Of a stretch of DNA of 64,000 bases, positions 35,825 through 44,492 are shown piece by piece. This DNA is from Acidiluteibacter sp963716125. Lineage in GTDB: Bacteria > Bacteroidota > Bacteroidia > Flavobacteriales_E > Vicingaceae. A program made the position numbers and the translations under genes. Position 1 is the first letter of the stretch, and each line of letters opens with the position of its first letter. The stretch is from assembly GCA_963716125.1 (NCBI GenBank), contig OY970294.1:1240001-1304000 (forward strand), read 5' to 3'. The notes under the pieces are model-generated. The model had not been told where the DNA came from and ran no database searches. It saw nothing but the letters and a program-made list of their open reading frames with translations.

Positions 35825-37900
35825 TTATTTTCTGATTTGTTTTTTAAGTAATTGTGCATTTATAGCTACAACAATCGTACTCAAACTCATGAATACAGCG
35901 CCCACTGCAGGTCCTAAAACAAAATCATAAGAATAGAGTACTCCTGCAGCTAGTGGAATAGCAATTACATTGTATCCAGTAGCCCAAACAAGGTTTTGAA
36001 TCATTTTTCGATAAGTTGCCTTTCCGAATAGAATCAGGTTGGCAATATCTTGTGGATTACTGTTTACCAAAATAATATCAGCAGTTTCAGCCGCAACATC
36101 TGTGCCTGACCCAACAGCAATTCCAACATTTGCTTGTGCCAAAGCAGGTGCATCATTTACTCCGTCTCCTGTCATCGCTACAAATTCATTTTCACTTTGT
36201 AGTTTTTTTACAATTTCTACTTTTTGGTGTGGCAATACCTCAGCAAAATAACCATCCAACCCAAGTTTATCACTTACAGCTTTTGCCGTTTTTTCATTAT
36301 CGCCCGTGGCCATTAATACTTTTATATTATTCTTTTTAAATACCTTAATTGCTGCTGCCGATTCAGGTCTGATTTCATCAGCCAAGGCAATGTAACCTGC
36401 CAATGCACCATCTACCAAAATAAAAACAACTGTTTCAGCAGCATCGCTGTAGGCATCTTTTGGAATAGTTATTTTTTCATCTCTCAAAAAGCCAGGACTA
36501 ACTACCTTTATTTTTTTTCCTTCTACATCAGCTTCTACTCCTTTACCAGTAATGGCATTAAAATTTTCAAGCTTAGGAATAGTAATATTATTTTCTTTTA
36601 CTTTTTTTACAATTCCCACAGCAATTGGATGCTCAGAACTTTGCTCTAATGAACTAGCGAGCCTTAAAACCTCTTCAGAACTATATTTTTCATTTACCGA
36701 TTCAATTCGTGTAACGCCAAAATCGCCTTTTGTTAACGTACCTGTTTTGTCAAATAACAAGGTAGAAATTTTCCGAGACTCTTCAAAAGCTGTTCTATTT
36801 CGAATTAACAAACCATTTTGAGCCGAAACAGCAGTTGAAATAGCTACAACTAAAGGAATCGCAAGCCCTAATGCATGAGGGCAAGCGATAACCATTACCG
36901 TTACCATTCGCTCTAAGGCATATACAAAAGGAAAACCGAGAATCAACCAAACAGCAAGTGTGCCGAAACCAATAGCAAGTGCAACGTAAGTCAACCACTT
37001 AGCAGCACGATCAGAAAGGTTTTGCATCTTGGATTTTGTCCGTTGTGCTTCATCTACCATCTTAATTACTTTATTCAAATAACTGTCTTGCCCAGTATGT
37101 TCTACTTTTACCTTTAGCGTGCTGTTGCCATTGATAGAACCCCCAATAACCTTATCATTTATTTCCTTTTTTACCGGTTTGGATTCGCCTGTGAGCATTG
37201 AATCATTCAAATAACTTGAGCCTTCTGAAATAATTCCATCCGCAGGAACTTTCTCTCCAGGTTTAATAAGTATAAGATCATCTTTAAGCAAGTCTTCCAG
37301 TTTAACATCTTCTATGGTTTCTCCCTTAACTCGATGGGCTTCTGAGGGCAACATACTTACCAATAATTGAAGGGCTTTTGAAGCACCCAAAACTGATTTC
37401 ATTTCCAGCCAATGTCCCAATAACATAATTACGATTAGGGTACTCAATTCCCAGAAAAAATCTTCTCCATCTAAGCCAAAAACAGTAGCAGAACTATAGA
37501 AGTAAGCAACACTAATGGCCATGGATATGAGTGTCATCATACCTGGTCCTTTTGACTTTATTTCCTTATAAAATCCTTTTAGGAAAGGCCAACCTCCCCA
37601 GAAGTATATGAAAGAGGAAAGTGCAAAAAGGATATAAGGATTTCCAGGAAGTAAAAAATCATAACCAAAAAAGCCTTGAATCATTGGCGAAAAAAACAAG
37701 ATTGGAATGGTAATGACAGTAGATATCCAGAAGCGTTTCTTAAAATCCTCTACCATCATTTTGTGATGGTCATGCCCCATGTGTCCGTGAGAAGGATTAG
37801 AACTGTGATCATTACCATGGTTCATTCCAGCCTTGCCGGCAGGCAGGTTTGAATGATCTTCCTTATTGTGATTCATCTGTTCGTGTGAATGATTTTCCAT
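35825..37900 (-). CDS. copB: Heavy-metal P-type ATPase, CPH type (CopB-like)
   Basis: 691 aa, intact. The His/Met-rich N-terminus (NHSHEQMNHN..., HGHMGHDHHKMM) replaces HMA domains. TGESKPV, the membrane motif ACPHALGLAIPL, DKTGTLT, HP in SEHPIAVG and GDGVNDAP are present. A CPH motif with a His-rich N-terminus defines the P1B-3 (CopB) group, which moves copper or silver across the inner membrane. LPAGKAG near residues 19-25 is encoded by a GC-rich mini-palindrome (37831-37847) and looks inserted. It may compensate for the broken CPC-type ATPase. Confidence 0.92.
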   Translation of the reverse strand: MENHSHEQMNHNKEDHSNLPAGKAGMNHGNDHSSNPSHGHMGHDHHKMMVEDFKKRFWISTVITIPILFFSPMIQGFFGYDFLLPGNPYILFALSSFIYFWGGWPFLKGFYKEIKSKGPGMMTLISMAISVAYFYSSATVFGLDGEDFFWELSTLIVIMLLGHWLEMKSVLGASKALQLLVSMLPSEAHRVKGETIEDVKLEDLLKDDLILIKPGEKVPADGIISEGSSYLNDSMLTGESKPVKKEINDKVIGGSINGNSTLKVKVEHTGQDSYLNKVIKMVDEAQRTKSKMQNLSDRAAKWLTYVALAIGFGTLAVWLILGFPFVYALERMVTVMVIACPHALGLAIPLVVAISTAVSAQNGLLIRNRTAFEESRKISTLLFDKTGTLTKGDFGVTRIESVNEKYSSEEVLRLASSLEQSSEHPIAVGIVKKVKENNITIPKLENFNAITGKGVEADVEGKKIKVVSPGFLRDEKITIPKDAYSDAAETVVFILVDGALAGYIALADEIRPESAAAIKVFKKNNIKVLMATGDNEKTAKAVSDKLGLDGYFAEVLPHQKVEIVKKLQSENEFVAMTGDGVNDAPALAQANVGIAVGSGTDVAAETADIILVNSNPQDIANLILFGKATYRKMIQNLVWATGYNVIAIPLAAGVLYSYDFVLGPAVGAVFMSLSTIVVAINAQLLKKQIRK
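37831..37847. repeat. GC-rich mini-palindrome inserted in a coding sequence
   Basis: CCTTGCCGGCAGGCAGG, with the perfect core TGCCGGCA at 37834-37841, adds LPAGKAG in frame within the His-rich N-terminus of the CopB-like ATPase. From memory, very similar stretches interrupt many Bacteroidota proteins. A related block lies in the multicopper oxidase gene (21813-21832). Confidence 0.55.
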
Positions 37901-37912
37901 AATAGTTGTATT

Positions 37913-38648
37913 TTAATTTGTTTGTGGGTATTTTAAATTTAATTTTTCAAGATATTCGACCATGATTTTTGCAACCTTGTAGTTTCTATACCATCGTTTA
38001 TCTGCCGGGATAATGCTCCACGGAACATGGGTGCAGTCTGAAATGATCCGATCATAAATCTTTTCATAAAGGTTCCATTTTTCTGGTGCCCTTTTATCTT
38101 CTATATCATATTTCCATCTTTTGTGGGGCTCTGTAAGTCGCTCCTCTATTCGTTCTGCTTGTTCTTTTTTTGAGATATGAAGGAAAAATTTGACCACATG
38201 AATATCGTTTTTAAGAAGGTGCTCTTCTACTTGATTAATGATTGCATACCGATGGTTAATTCTTTCATTGCCTAAGGTATTGTTCACTTTGGGAACAAGA
38301 ATGTCTTCATAATAAGACCGATTAAATACTTGTATCATGCTTTTAGCAGGAATGTGAGGATAAACTCGCCATAAAAAATCATGTTTCTGTTATTCTTCAG
38401 TAGGGTTTTTTAAATGATTTTACTTGAAGTTCCATTGGGTTTATACAACTCATCACATGCCTTATTGTACCATCTTTTCCCGAAGTATCCATGCTTTGTG
38501 GAATCATCAGCAACCCAAAACGTCCATCGGCATAAAACTAATTTTGTAATTTAAATAGTTGTTTATGAAAAACAGTAAGTTGTTGCTTACATTCTTTTTT
38601 TGTGAAGCCTTTTGGTGGCTTAGTTGATATTTCAGTTAATTTCTCCAT
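37913..38648 (-). pseudogene. Polyphosphate kinase 2 (PPK2) family, inactivated
   Basis: The start at 38648 (MEKLTEISTKPPKGFTKKEC) leads to YADGRFGLLMIPQSMDTSGKDGTIRHVMSCINP, containing the PPK2 Walker A (SMDTSGKDG). It is broken by TAG at 38540-38538 (expected Leu before FYADGRF), a frameshift at about 38395-38415 after KSFKKP, and TAA at 38392-38390 (before QKHDFLWRVYPHIP). The remaining open frame (37913-38338, VFNRSYYEDILVPKV to the end) lacks the ATP site. PPK2 enzymes make NTP/NDP from polyphosphate. Confidence 0.82.
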
Positions 38649-38651
38649 AAC

Positions 38652-39332
38652 TTATTGTTTCAGTTTAACTGTAAAGTATTCTCCCGATGGTTCTTTAAAA
38701 ACTTGTTTCAATACTCCTTTGCTGGGATTGATCTGTTCTCTGAGAACATAACTTATCGTATTAACATTCAGACCAAAGAGGTATGATTTTAATGTTATTT
38801 TAGATAATAAAGTGTAAACATTGGATGTGGGATCGTATGCTACAACCTTCCGATCAGCTATTGTTCCTTTACTATTAGTGCCAAAAAAACCAAGAGCACC
38901 ACCTTCAATTGAAACAGTAAACGAAATTTTATTTAATGTTGCGTCTACTTTCATAGGGTAGGGATATAGATTAAATTCGCTACTTAATTGAACCTTAACT
39001 GTTTTATCGGTACTAAATGCTGCAAAGGGAAATATATTCATTAATATATTTTCTTCATTTGGATTACAAGTGTATTTGGTTTCTGAACTATCTTCTATAT
39101 TTCCATTTTTGCTGTAATTGTAAACCTTCACATTTACAGACAATTTATCTTGCATTCTATTTAATTTGCCTACTTTTAATAGGTCTTTACTTATGACATT
39201 TCCTGCTTTATCAAAGCTTTCTCTTAGGTAGTTATTTCCTTCAATTTGAAGGATCAACATTTCTTTGCTCTCTTGCGCAAAGGATAACAAAATATTTAGG
39301 AAACAGAAAATTATTAAACTTATCAATTTCAT
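38652..39332 (-). CDS. Exported TapB/DUF3108-like protein of unknown function
   Basis: 226 aa with a signal peptide (MKLISLIIFCFLNILLSFAQ). The mature part looks all-beta: repeated strand-turn patterns (GNNYLRESFDKAGNVISKDLL, VYNYSKNGNIEDSSETKY, SIEGGALGFFGTNSKG). Overall it recalls Bacteroidota TapB-family or DUF3108-type periplasmic proteins, which I state with caution. It overlaps the prs remnant by 4 bp, is intact, and lies between two pseudogenes. Confidence 0.6.
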   Translation of the reverse strand: MKLISLIIFCFLNILLSFAQESKEMLILQIEGNNYLRESFDKAGNVISKDLLKVGKLNRMQDKLSVNVKVYNYSKNGNIEDSSETKYTCNPNEENILMNIFPFAAFSTDKTVKVQLSSEFNLYPYPMKVDATLNKISFTVSIEGGALGFFGTNSKGTIADRKVVAYDPTSNVYTLLSKITLKSYLFGLNVNTISYVLREQINPSKGVLKQVFKEPSGEYFTVKLKQ

Positions 39333-39592
39333 ATATGGTGGATTAATTTTTTTACTTGTTTGGCGATTATATTACTTAAATCTATTGTATTTGAAGGATG
39401 CGGAATAGTATTGCAAGTTACAATTTTTTTTACACCAGAATCTAATAAATCTTTATAGGCATTTCCTGAAAATACGGGATGAATGCCTATGCAAATTGAT
39501 GGTTTTATTCCTGCTTTTTTCAAATGTTGTACAGTTTCTATCATTGTTCGAGCGGTCGAAATAATATCATCTACCAAAATTGGTGTGGCGTT
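39329..39592 (-). pseudogene. prs: C-terminal remnant of ribose-phosphate pyrophosphokinase
   Basis: TPILVDDIISTARTMIET, HPVFSGNAYKDLLDSGVKKIVTCNT and IPHPSNTIDLSN are the last third of a PRPP synthetase, including the ribose-phosphate loop VDDIISTART. The first about two thirds are missing. Upstream sequence changes, without a stop, into an MBL-fold gene read in another frame, so a deletion joined two neighbouring genes at about 39585-39600. No start codon is left except a Leu TTG. Confidence 0.8.
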
Positions 39593-40056
39593 TTATATTT
39601 TTCCACATCTGGAACAGAAACTTCTACATCACGGTCGCCGTGACGCACTTTCTGTAACACTGTAAACGGTGCTCCCGCTTTTTTAGGACTATGTTTAGAA
39701 TAACCTTCTTTGTTGGCACGTTCGGCTTCCTGTTCTTGAATTTTCGCACTATCGTTCAAAATGATTTTTGCAATGTCCAAAGTGGGGTTAGTGCCATATA
39801 TAGGGCCATTAAAGCCTTGTTTTACCAATCTTGGATACCCTGTGTGGTCTATATGGTCGTGGGTAAGCAACACCAAATCAATTTCTGAAACCTCAACGGG
39901 TGGATATTCCCAGTTTTTAAGGCGCAATTCCTTTAGACCTTGAAAAGGTCCGCAATCAATCAGTATTTTTTTATCTCCTGTATCCACTAAATATTTTGAG
40001 CTGGTTACTGTACCAGCCGCTCCCAAAAAGTGGATGTTTAGTTTATGGTTTTTCAT
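39571..40056 (-). pseudogene. N-terminal remnant of an MBL-fold RNA-processing-type hydrolase
   Basis: 161 codons. LGAAGTVTSSKYLVDTG, ILIDCGPFQG and LTHDHIDHTGYPRLVKQGF are the opening of a metallo-beta-lactamase-fold protein of the CPSF/RNase J-like group, with the HxHxDH zinc motif. The family is about 450 aa long; the beta-CASP and KH-side parts are gone, replaced after DVEKYKTP by out-of-frame prs sequence and a stop (HQFW). It is probably not functional. Confidence 0.8.
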
Positions 40057-40058
40057 CT

Positions 40059-41684
40059 TTAATGATTTATAAGTAACTTTTTAAAATTCTGGACTTCTCC
40101 AACTTGAATATTGATTAGGAATATACCATTATTGAGATTGTCAATACGAATTGGAATTTCTGAAATTGGATCATTTAATGTTGCAGTTTTGGTCAAAACT
40201 AACTTTCCATTTACATCTGTAATCTGTATTTTTATTTCATCTTTCAAAACAGTCGTAAGCTTTATTATCACTAATTCGGAAGCTGGATTGGGATAAAGTA
40301 TTGTAATGTCTTGATTATTAATAATATTTTTAACTGCAGTTAACAACTGTTCGTTGTAAAACGTTGTTATACTATTTGCTGGTAATATTGTTGAAAAACT
40401 ATTGTTCAAAACAACAACATCACTTACGCTATCCAAATTTTCAGTAAGACTTGTACGTACAGTTTTTAGAGTGGTAATATTGTTTAATCCATTTATTGAA
40501 AAATCTACAGTTTGAGAATTGCTGTGATTGTTAATAACTACTACAGTTATATTTGCTCCATCTTTATATGCAGTAACACGAACATCGTTATTAGAAGAAG
40601 CTGCTTCAATACGTTGTGAACCAGCTTTTACAAATTTTGAATATTGACCGGTTACATAATATTGTTTATTTATGGTGTATCCAGTATAGTTTGTACCATT
40701 AAAATTCAGGCTTATCAATTGGGTGCCATTCGATTCTTGTTGACCAAAAAAGCCCCACATGTGGTCTACTGCTGAAACTCCATAATTTGCAATCACATCA
40801 TGTATTTGGTTAGCCCATGCAAATGCATCTGGTCGAGAATACTCAGTCATCCAAATTGGAATATTATATTGCTGACCAAGTTGCATCATAGCAGTTTTGT
40901 TAGTATTGTTGCCACCATATAAATGATAGGCAAGTGCTCCAACATAGGATCGTGCAACACTATCAGCCATAATTATTTGTGACCTTCCGAAAGCCTCGTT
41001 TGCATTAAGGTCATCAGGTATGACAAATTTTGTATTGATACCTACGGAATCAAGTTTTGGGCCTAAAATTTTTATGCAATCTCTTATATAAGTTCCTGGC
41101 CAAATTCCACCACGTGTATATCCAGGCTCATTCAAAATAGAGTAGTACGGCAATTCATATCCACGATCCTTCCATCTTTTTATTATCATAAAAGCCCATT
41201 CTGCATATTCTTCTGGATTTGAAATGGTCATCCAACTTTCTATTTTTATAGTAGAAGGATAAAAAGTAGTTACACCTCTTGGAATAACCCTTGAAACATA
41301 ATCTATATGAGCATCCATCTTTTTCCAACCAAAATCAAATTGGCTAGTATCAGTAATATTGGGGTCATTATTATCATTAGGATTTTCAATTGCTCCATCT
41401 TCGCCAGTTGCAGGTCTTACACGAATTAATCCTAAGTCATTATATAACAAGTTCAAAATGCTATCTTCTTGAGCTGTAGAGATTACAAGACCAGAAGAAA
41501 TTGGAGCTAAGGTTGTTCCCCCAATTACATGAGGATCGTCAAACACTCTTAATGAAGTCCCAAAACCTTCCATAGTTTGATAGACATTATTTGCATTAAC
41601 ATTGATAGTTACATTTTGAGCAAATAATACGCCTGTATTCAGCATTGCCAGAGTTATGAATATGATTGTTTTTAATTTTTTCAT
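40059..41684 (-). CDS. Secreted GH30-family glycoside hydrolase with T9SS sorting domain
   Basis: 541 aa. Signal peptide (IIFITLAMLNTGVLFAQ), then a (beta/alpha)8 barrel: MEGFGTSLRVFDD, acid/base Glu186 in SILNEPGYTRGG and nucleophile Glu281 in PIWMTEYSRPDA. A beta-sandwich (about 350-440) follows, and a type IX sorting domain (YPNPASELVIIKL...NGIFLINIQVG) ends the protein. GH30 enzymes cut beta-1,6-glucan, glucosylceramide or glucuronoxylan; the substrate cannot be told here. The frame is intact, although both flanking upstream genes are broken. Confidence 0.82.
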   Translation of the reverse strand: MKKLKTIIFITLAMLNTGVLFAQNVTINVNANNVYQTMEGFGTSLRVFDDPHVIGGTTLAPISSGLVISTAQEDSILNLLYNDLGLIRVRPATGEDGAIENPNDNNDPNITDTSQFDFGWKKMDAHIDYVSRVIPRGVTTFYPSTIKIESWMTISNPEEYAEWAFMIIKRWKDRGYELPYYSILNEPGYTRGGIWPGTYIRDCIKILGPKLDSVGINTKFVIPDDLNANEAFGRSQIIMADSVARSYVGALAYHLYGGNNTNKTAMMQLGQQYNIPIWMTEYSRPDAFAWANQIHDVIANYGVSAVDHMWGFFGQQESNGTQLISLNFNGTNYTGYTINKQYYVTGQYSKFVKAGSQRIEAASSNNDVRVTAYKDGANITVVVINNHSNSQTVDFSINGLNNITTLKTVRTSLTENLDSVSDVVVLNNSFSTILPANSITTFYNEQLLTAVKNIINNQDITILYPNPASELVIIKLTTVLKDEIKIQITDVNGKLVLTKTATLNDPISEIPIRIDNLNNGIFLINIQVGEVQNFKKLLINH

Positions 41685-41698
41685 TTTGTTTTAAATTA

Positions 41699-42553
41699 TT
41701 ATTGGAGTTTTTTAATGTTTTCACATAATTCTTCTAAATCTTCAAGAATCTTTTCATATCTTTTTTTATCAATTCCTATCTGCTCCAAGAGCGCTGGATT
41801 TTCGTGAAGTTCTTTGCAGAGTACAATGTCTTTGTCCAACAACTTCGTTTTCTCGGCTTTGGTAAGTGTTGTTAATGCCGTTAAAGGGTGCAATCCTAGC
41901 TTATCTATCCTGTCTTTTAAACCATTTCCATTTGGATAATCCCAACTCAATAGCTTTAAGCCGGAACACGTTGCATATTGAATTGCATCGCTTGTAAAAC
42001 GAGTATTAGTGGCAACCCATCCTTGATGAAATTTGGTTTCATGCCCTTTTTGTTTTTCCCACTTTGCCATTACATCCAAAAACCTAGATTGGATATAAAG
42101 TGGGATTTTTACATTGCAAAACTTACTTTGGTTAGAATGAAATTTGCATTCAATCATATAATGCTTGTTGTTTTTTTGGGCAATTACATCAACTTCATGT
42201 TGCACACATTTCCCTTGAACTATAACTCCAACTTGAGTTTCAAAACCTTCATGATCTAAAATTTTTCCAATAAATTTTTCAAATGGAAAGCCGGAAGGGC
42301 CAAGTTCCATAATGGCCTTCTTTAATTTGTATTTTGAAGCACTTACCCTCGATTTACCTTTTAGCATTTTAAAAGCCAATTGATAAATTTTTTTGGTGGT
42401 CATCCCTTCTTGAATCTGCTCCTGAACTTTATGAGCGATTACCTGAATAAAATCCTCACCTGCTCTTGTGCGACGCAAGGAATTAATGAGTTTCTTTACG
42501 TCAAAAGCTTGATACTCTCCTGAATACTTTTGTATTAAAACTGATTTATTCAT
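41699..42553 (-). CDS. ATP-cone domain fused to an Mrr-like restriction endonuclease domain
   Basis: 284 aa, cytoplasmic. Residues about 1-90 form an ATP-cone (VLIQKYSGEYQAFDVKKLINSLRRTRA...YQLAFKMLKGKSRVSASKYKLKKAI), the nucleotide-sensing module of ribonucleotide reductases and NrdR. Residues about 90-220 form a PD-(D/E)xK nuclease: FEKFIGKILDHEGFETQ, HEVDVIAQ (Asp122), YMIECKFH (Glu135, Lys137), GWVATNTRFTSDAIQYA. The C-terminal helices contain a helix-hairpin-like end. It might cut DNA in response to adenine nucleotide levels; this is inference. It lies 2 bp from the USP gene. Confidence 0.85.
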   Translation of the reverse strand: MNKSVLIQKYSGEYQAFDVKKLINSLRRTRAGEDFIQVIAHKVQEQIQEGMTTKKIYQLAFKMLKGKSRVSASKYKLKKAIMELGPSGFPFEKFIGKILDHEGFETQVGVIVQGKCVQHEVDVIAQKNNKHYMIECKFHSNQSKFCNVKIPLYIQSRFLDVMAKWEKQKGHETKFHQGWVATNTRFTSDAIQYATCSGLKLLSWDYPNGNGLKDRIDKLGLHPLTALTTLTKAEKTKLLDKDIVLCKELHENPALLEQIGIDKKRYEKILEDLEELCENIKKLQ

Positions 42554-42555
42554 CT

Positions 42556-43386
42556 TTACATTTTAATGGTCATTACTGGCAATTCGGAATGATTGGTTAC
42601 TCCTTCGGCGATACTTTTGGAGAATAAGCTTAAAAAACCTGTGCGACCGTGGGTACACATTGCAATTAAATCAGCATCTTTATACTTTAAAAAATTATTT
42701 ATACCTGTCTCTACGGTAGGTTCGTTATATACATTCATTGAGTACTTTTCTAAATTAGGGAATTTCTTTAGAAACTCTTTGATGGGGTTTAAGCCTTCCT
42801 TAATACTGTTAAAATCAGTCAGCGTATTAATTCTCAATAAGTGGATATTCGCATCGCATTTTTCGGCGATTGAAATAACGTGCTTAAAAGCTTCGCTTAC
42901 ATCATCCGAAAAATCCGAAATAAAAGCGATATCCTTGAAAGGAAACGATACTTCTTCGTCTTTGACCACAATAACTGGAACATCAGCTCTTCTAACAAGT
43001 TCCTCTACATTACTTCCCGTTATCTCCCTCACACGTCCTTTAGTACCGCTACTTCCTGTAATTATAAAATCGTGATGAAAATGACCAGAATGCTCCAAAA
43101 TATCTTTTTGTCCCGAATCGAACTGAAGAAAGGTTCGGCATTCCAACCCCTCGTGTTCAGTCATTTTTTCCAATTCATTTAATTCGGCTTTAGCAATACC
43201 AATTTGTTTTACCGTTTCTGGATATTGTATTTCCTTTTGTTTATCCAACTTTACCCAATTTACAGGTGTACTTAATAAATGTAAAAAATGTATTTCTGAA
43301 TTGTATAGTTTGGACATTTTAATTCCAAGCTGGGCTGCTTTAGTACAGTTTTCAGAAAAATTGGTTGGTATTAGTATATTTTTCAT
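42556..43386 (-). CDS. Universal stress protein, two tandem USP domains
   Basis: 276 aa. Domain 1 opens with MKNILIPTNFSENCTKAAQL and ends with FIITGSSGTKGRVREITGSNVEELVRRADVPVIVV. Domain 2 runs from FKDIAFISDFSDDVSEAFKHV to LIAMCTHGRTGFLSLFSKSIAEGVTNHSELPVMTI. GxxGxxGx(9)GS-like loops suggest nucleotide binding, clearer in domain 1. Common in stress-response islands. It lies upstream of the ATP-cone nuclease in one unit. Confidence 0.88.
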   Translation of the reverse strand: MKNILIPTNFSENCTKAAQLGIKMSKLYNSEIHFLHLLSTPVNWVKLDKQKEIQYPETVKQIGIAKAELNELEKMTEHEGLECRTFLQFDSGQKDILEHSGHFHHDFIITGSSGTKGRVREITGSNVEELVRRADVPVIVVKDEEVSFPFKDIAFISDFSDDVSEAFKHVISIAEKCDANIHLLRINTLTDFNSIKEGLNPIKEFLKKFPNLEKYSMNVYNEPTVETGINNFLKYKDADLIAMCTHGRTGFLSLFSKSIAEGVTNHSELPVMTIKM

Positions 43387-43426
43387 AATTTTTAATTTTT
43401 GATTTGTAACATATCGTAAATTTAAG

Positions 43427-43440
43427 ACTCTTTAAAGAGT
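43427..43440. promoter_or_regulatory. Perfect 14-bp palindrome upstream of the USP gene
   Basis: ACTCTTTAAAGAGT lies 41 bp before the USP start codon, the only clear dyad near its promoter region. It may be an operator. The rest of the 43387-43808 gap holds poly-A/T-rich DNA, including an 8+8 T/A hairpin around GGCCG at 43720-43740, which could end transcription of the sugar operon. No gene is seen there. Confidence 0.35.
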
Positions 43441-43808
43441 AATTTCTAGTTTTTTCATTTCCAGTTTCTAATTTCTGGCATATCCAGACCATTTTTTTGG
43501 ATGTAATGCTTATGTTCAATTAGTTTATTCTGCATTTCCTGCTTTAAGTAGGCAAGGGAGCTCGTCACACAGTAAAGGTTGAAAATTTACTAATTATCAA
43601 CCGCTGGATAGGTATGCTTTTTTGTTAAAAAAAACAGCATTTTTTATTAAAAAAGAAACGATTCTTTAAAAACAAACAAACCAAATCCATCTTTATATAG
43701 TTGAAAAAAGAGGAAACACTTTTTTTTGGCCGAAAAAAAACAAAATTCGATTTCTTAAACTAGTACCTTCTTGAATAATGCGGGTTAGGACTTATTGGAA
43801 ATTACCAA

Positions 43809-44462
43809 TTATCTCATATTCTTAAAAGTTTGGATTGCCGCTACCGGATTTTTAGCCTTAAAGATAGAAGTTCCAACTACCAGTATATCCGCGCCCTTAT
43901 TGATCAGCTTGACATAATTGGTTAAATCGATACCTCCATCAACCTTGATCAGGGTTTTTGATTTTTTGGTTCGGATCATTTCCTTTAGTTGAGCCACTTT
44001 ATCGAACGTTTTCTCAATAAATGTCTGTCCTCCAAATCCCGGGTTAACACCCATGATGCAGACCTGGTCAATCTCTAAAATAATGTCGGTTAAAATAGTT
44101 ACGGGAGTCAGCGGATTTATAGCTACACAAGCTTTCATTTTTAAATTTTTAATGGCTTCCACGGTACCGCGAAGCTGTGGACATGCTTCGGCATGAACGG
44201 TCAAAATAGTTGCTCCAGCTTTTTTAAATCTTTCCAAATAGCTGTCTGGATTAACAATCATCAAGTGTACATCAATACTTTTCTTTCCATATTTATGTAC
44301 TGCTTCAATAACTGGAAATCCCAACGAAATATTGGGAACAAATATTCCGTCCATTACATCCAGATGAAATCCATCCGCTTGGCTGATGTTGACCATTTCG
44401 CAAACCTTTTGCAGGTTTCCGAAATCAGCGGATAAGATAGAAGGGAATATCATATGTGTCAT
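43809..44462 (-). CDS. rpe: Ribulose-phosphate 3-epimerase
   Basis: 217 aa, the normal length. MIFPSILSADFGNLQ, FHLDVMDGIFVPNISLG with the metal-binding HLDVMDG, CIMGVNPGFGGQTFI and KVDGGIDLTNYVKLINKGADILVVG are the family signatures. It interconverts ribulose-5-P and xylulose-5-P in the cytoplasm. Last gene of the sugar-phosphate run, 30 bp after the glucan synthase. Confidence 0.95.
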   Translation of the reverse strand: MTHMIFPSILSADFGNLQKVCEMVNISQADGFHLDVMDGIFVPNISLGFPVIEAVHKYGKKSIDVHLMIVNPDSYLERFKKAGATILTVHAEACPQLRGTVEAIKNLKMKACVAINPLTPVTILTDIILEIDQVCIMGVNPGFGGQTFIEKTFDKVAQLKEMIRTKKSKTLIKVDGGIDLTNYVKLINKGADILVVGTSIFKAKNPVAAIQTFKNMR

Positions 44463-44492
44463 ACTATTTGCCTGTTTATATGTTAATTAAGG

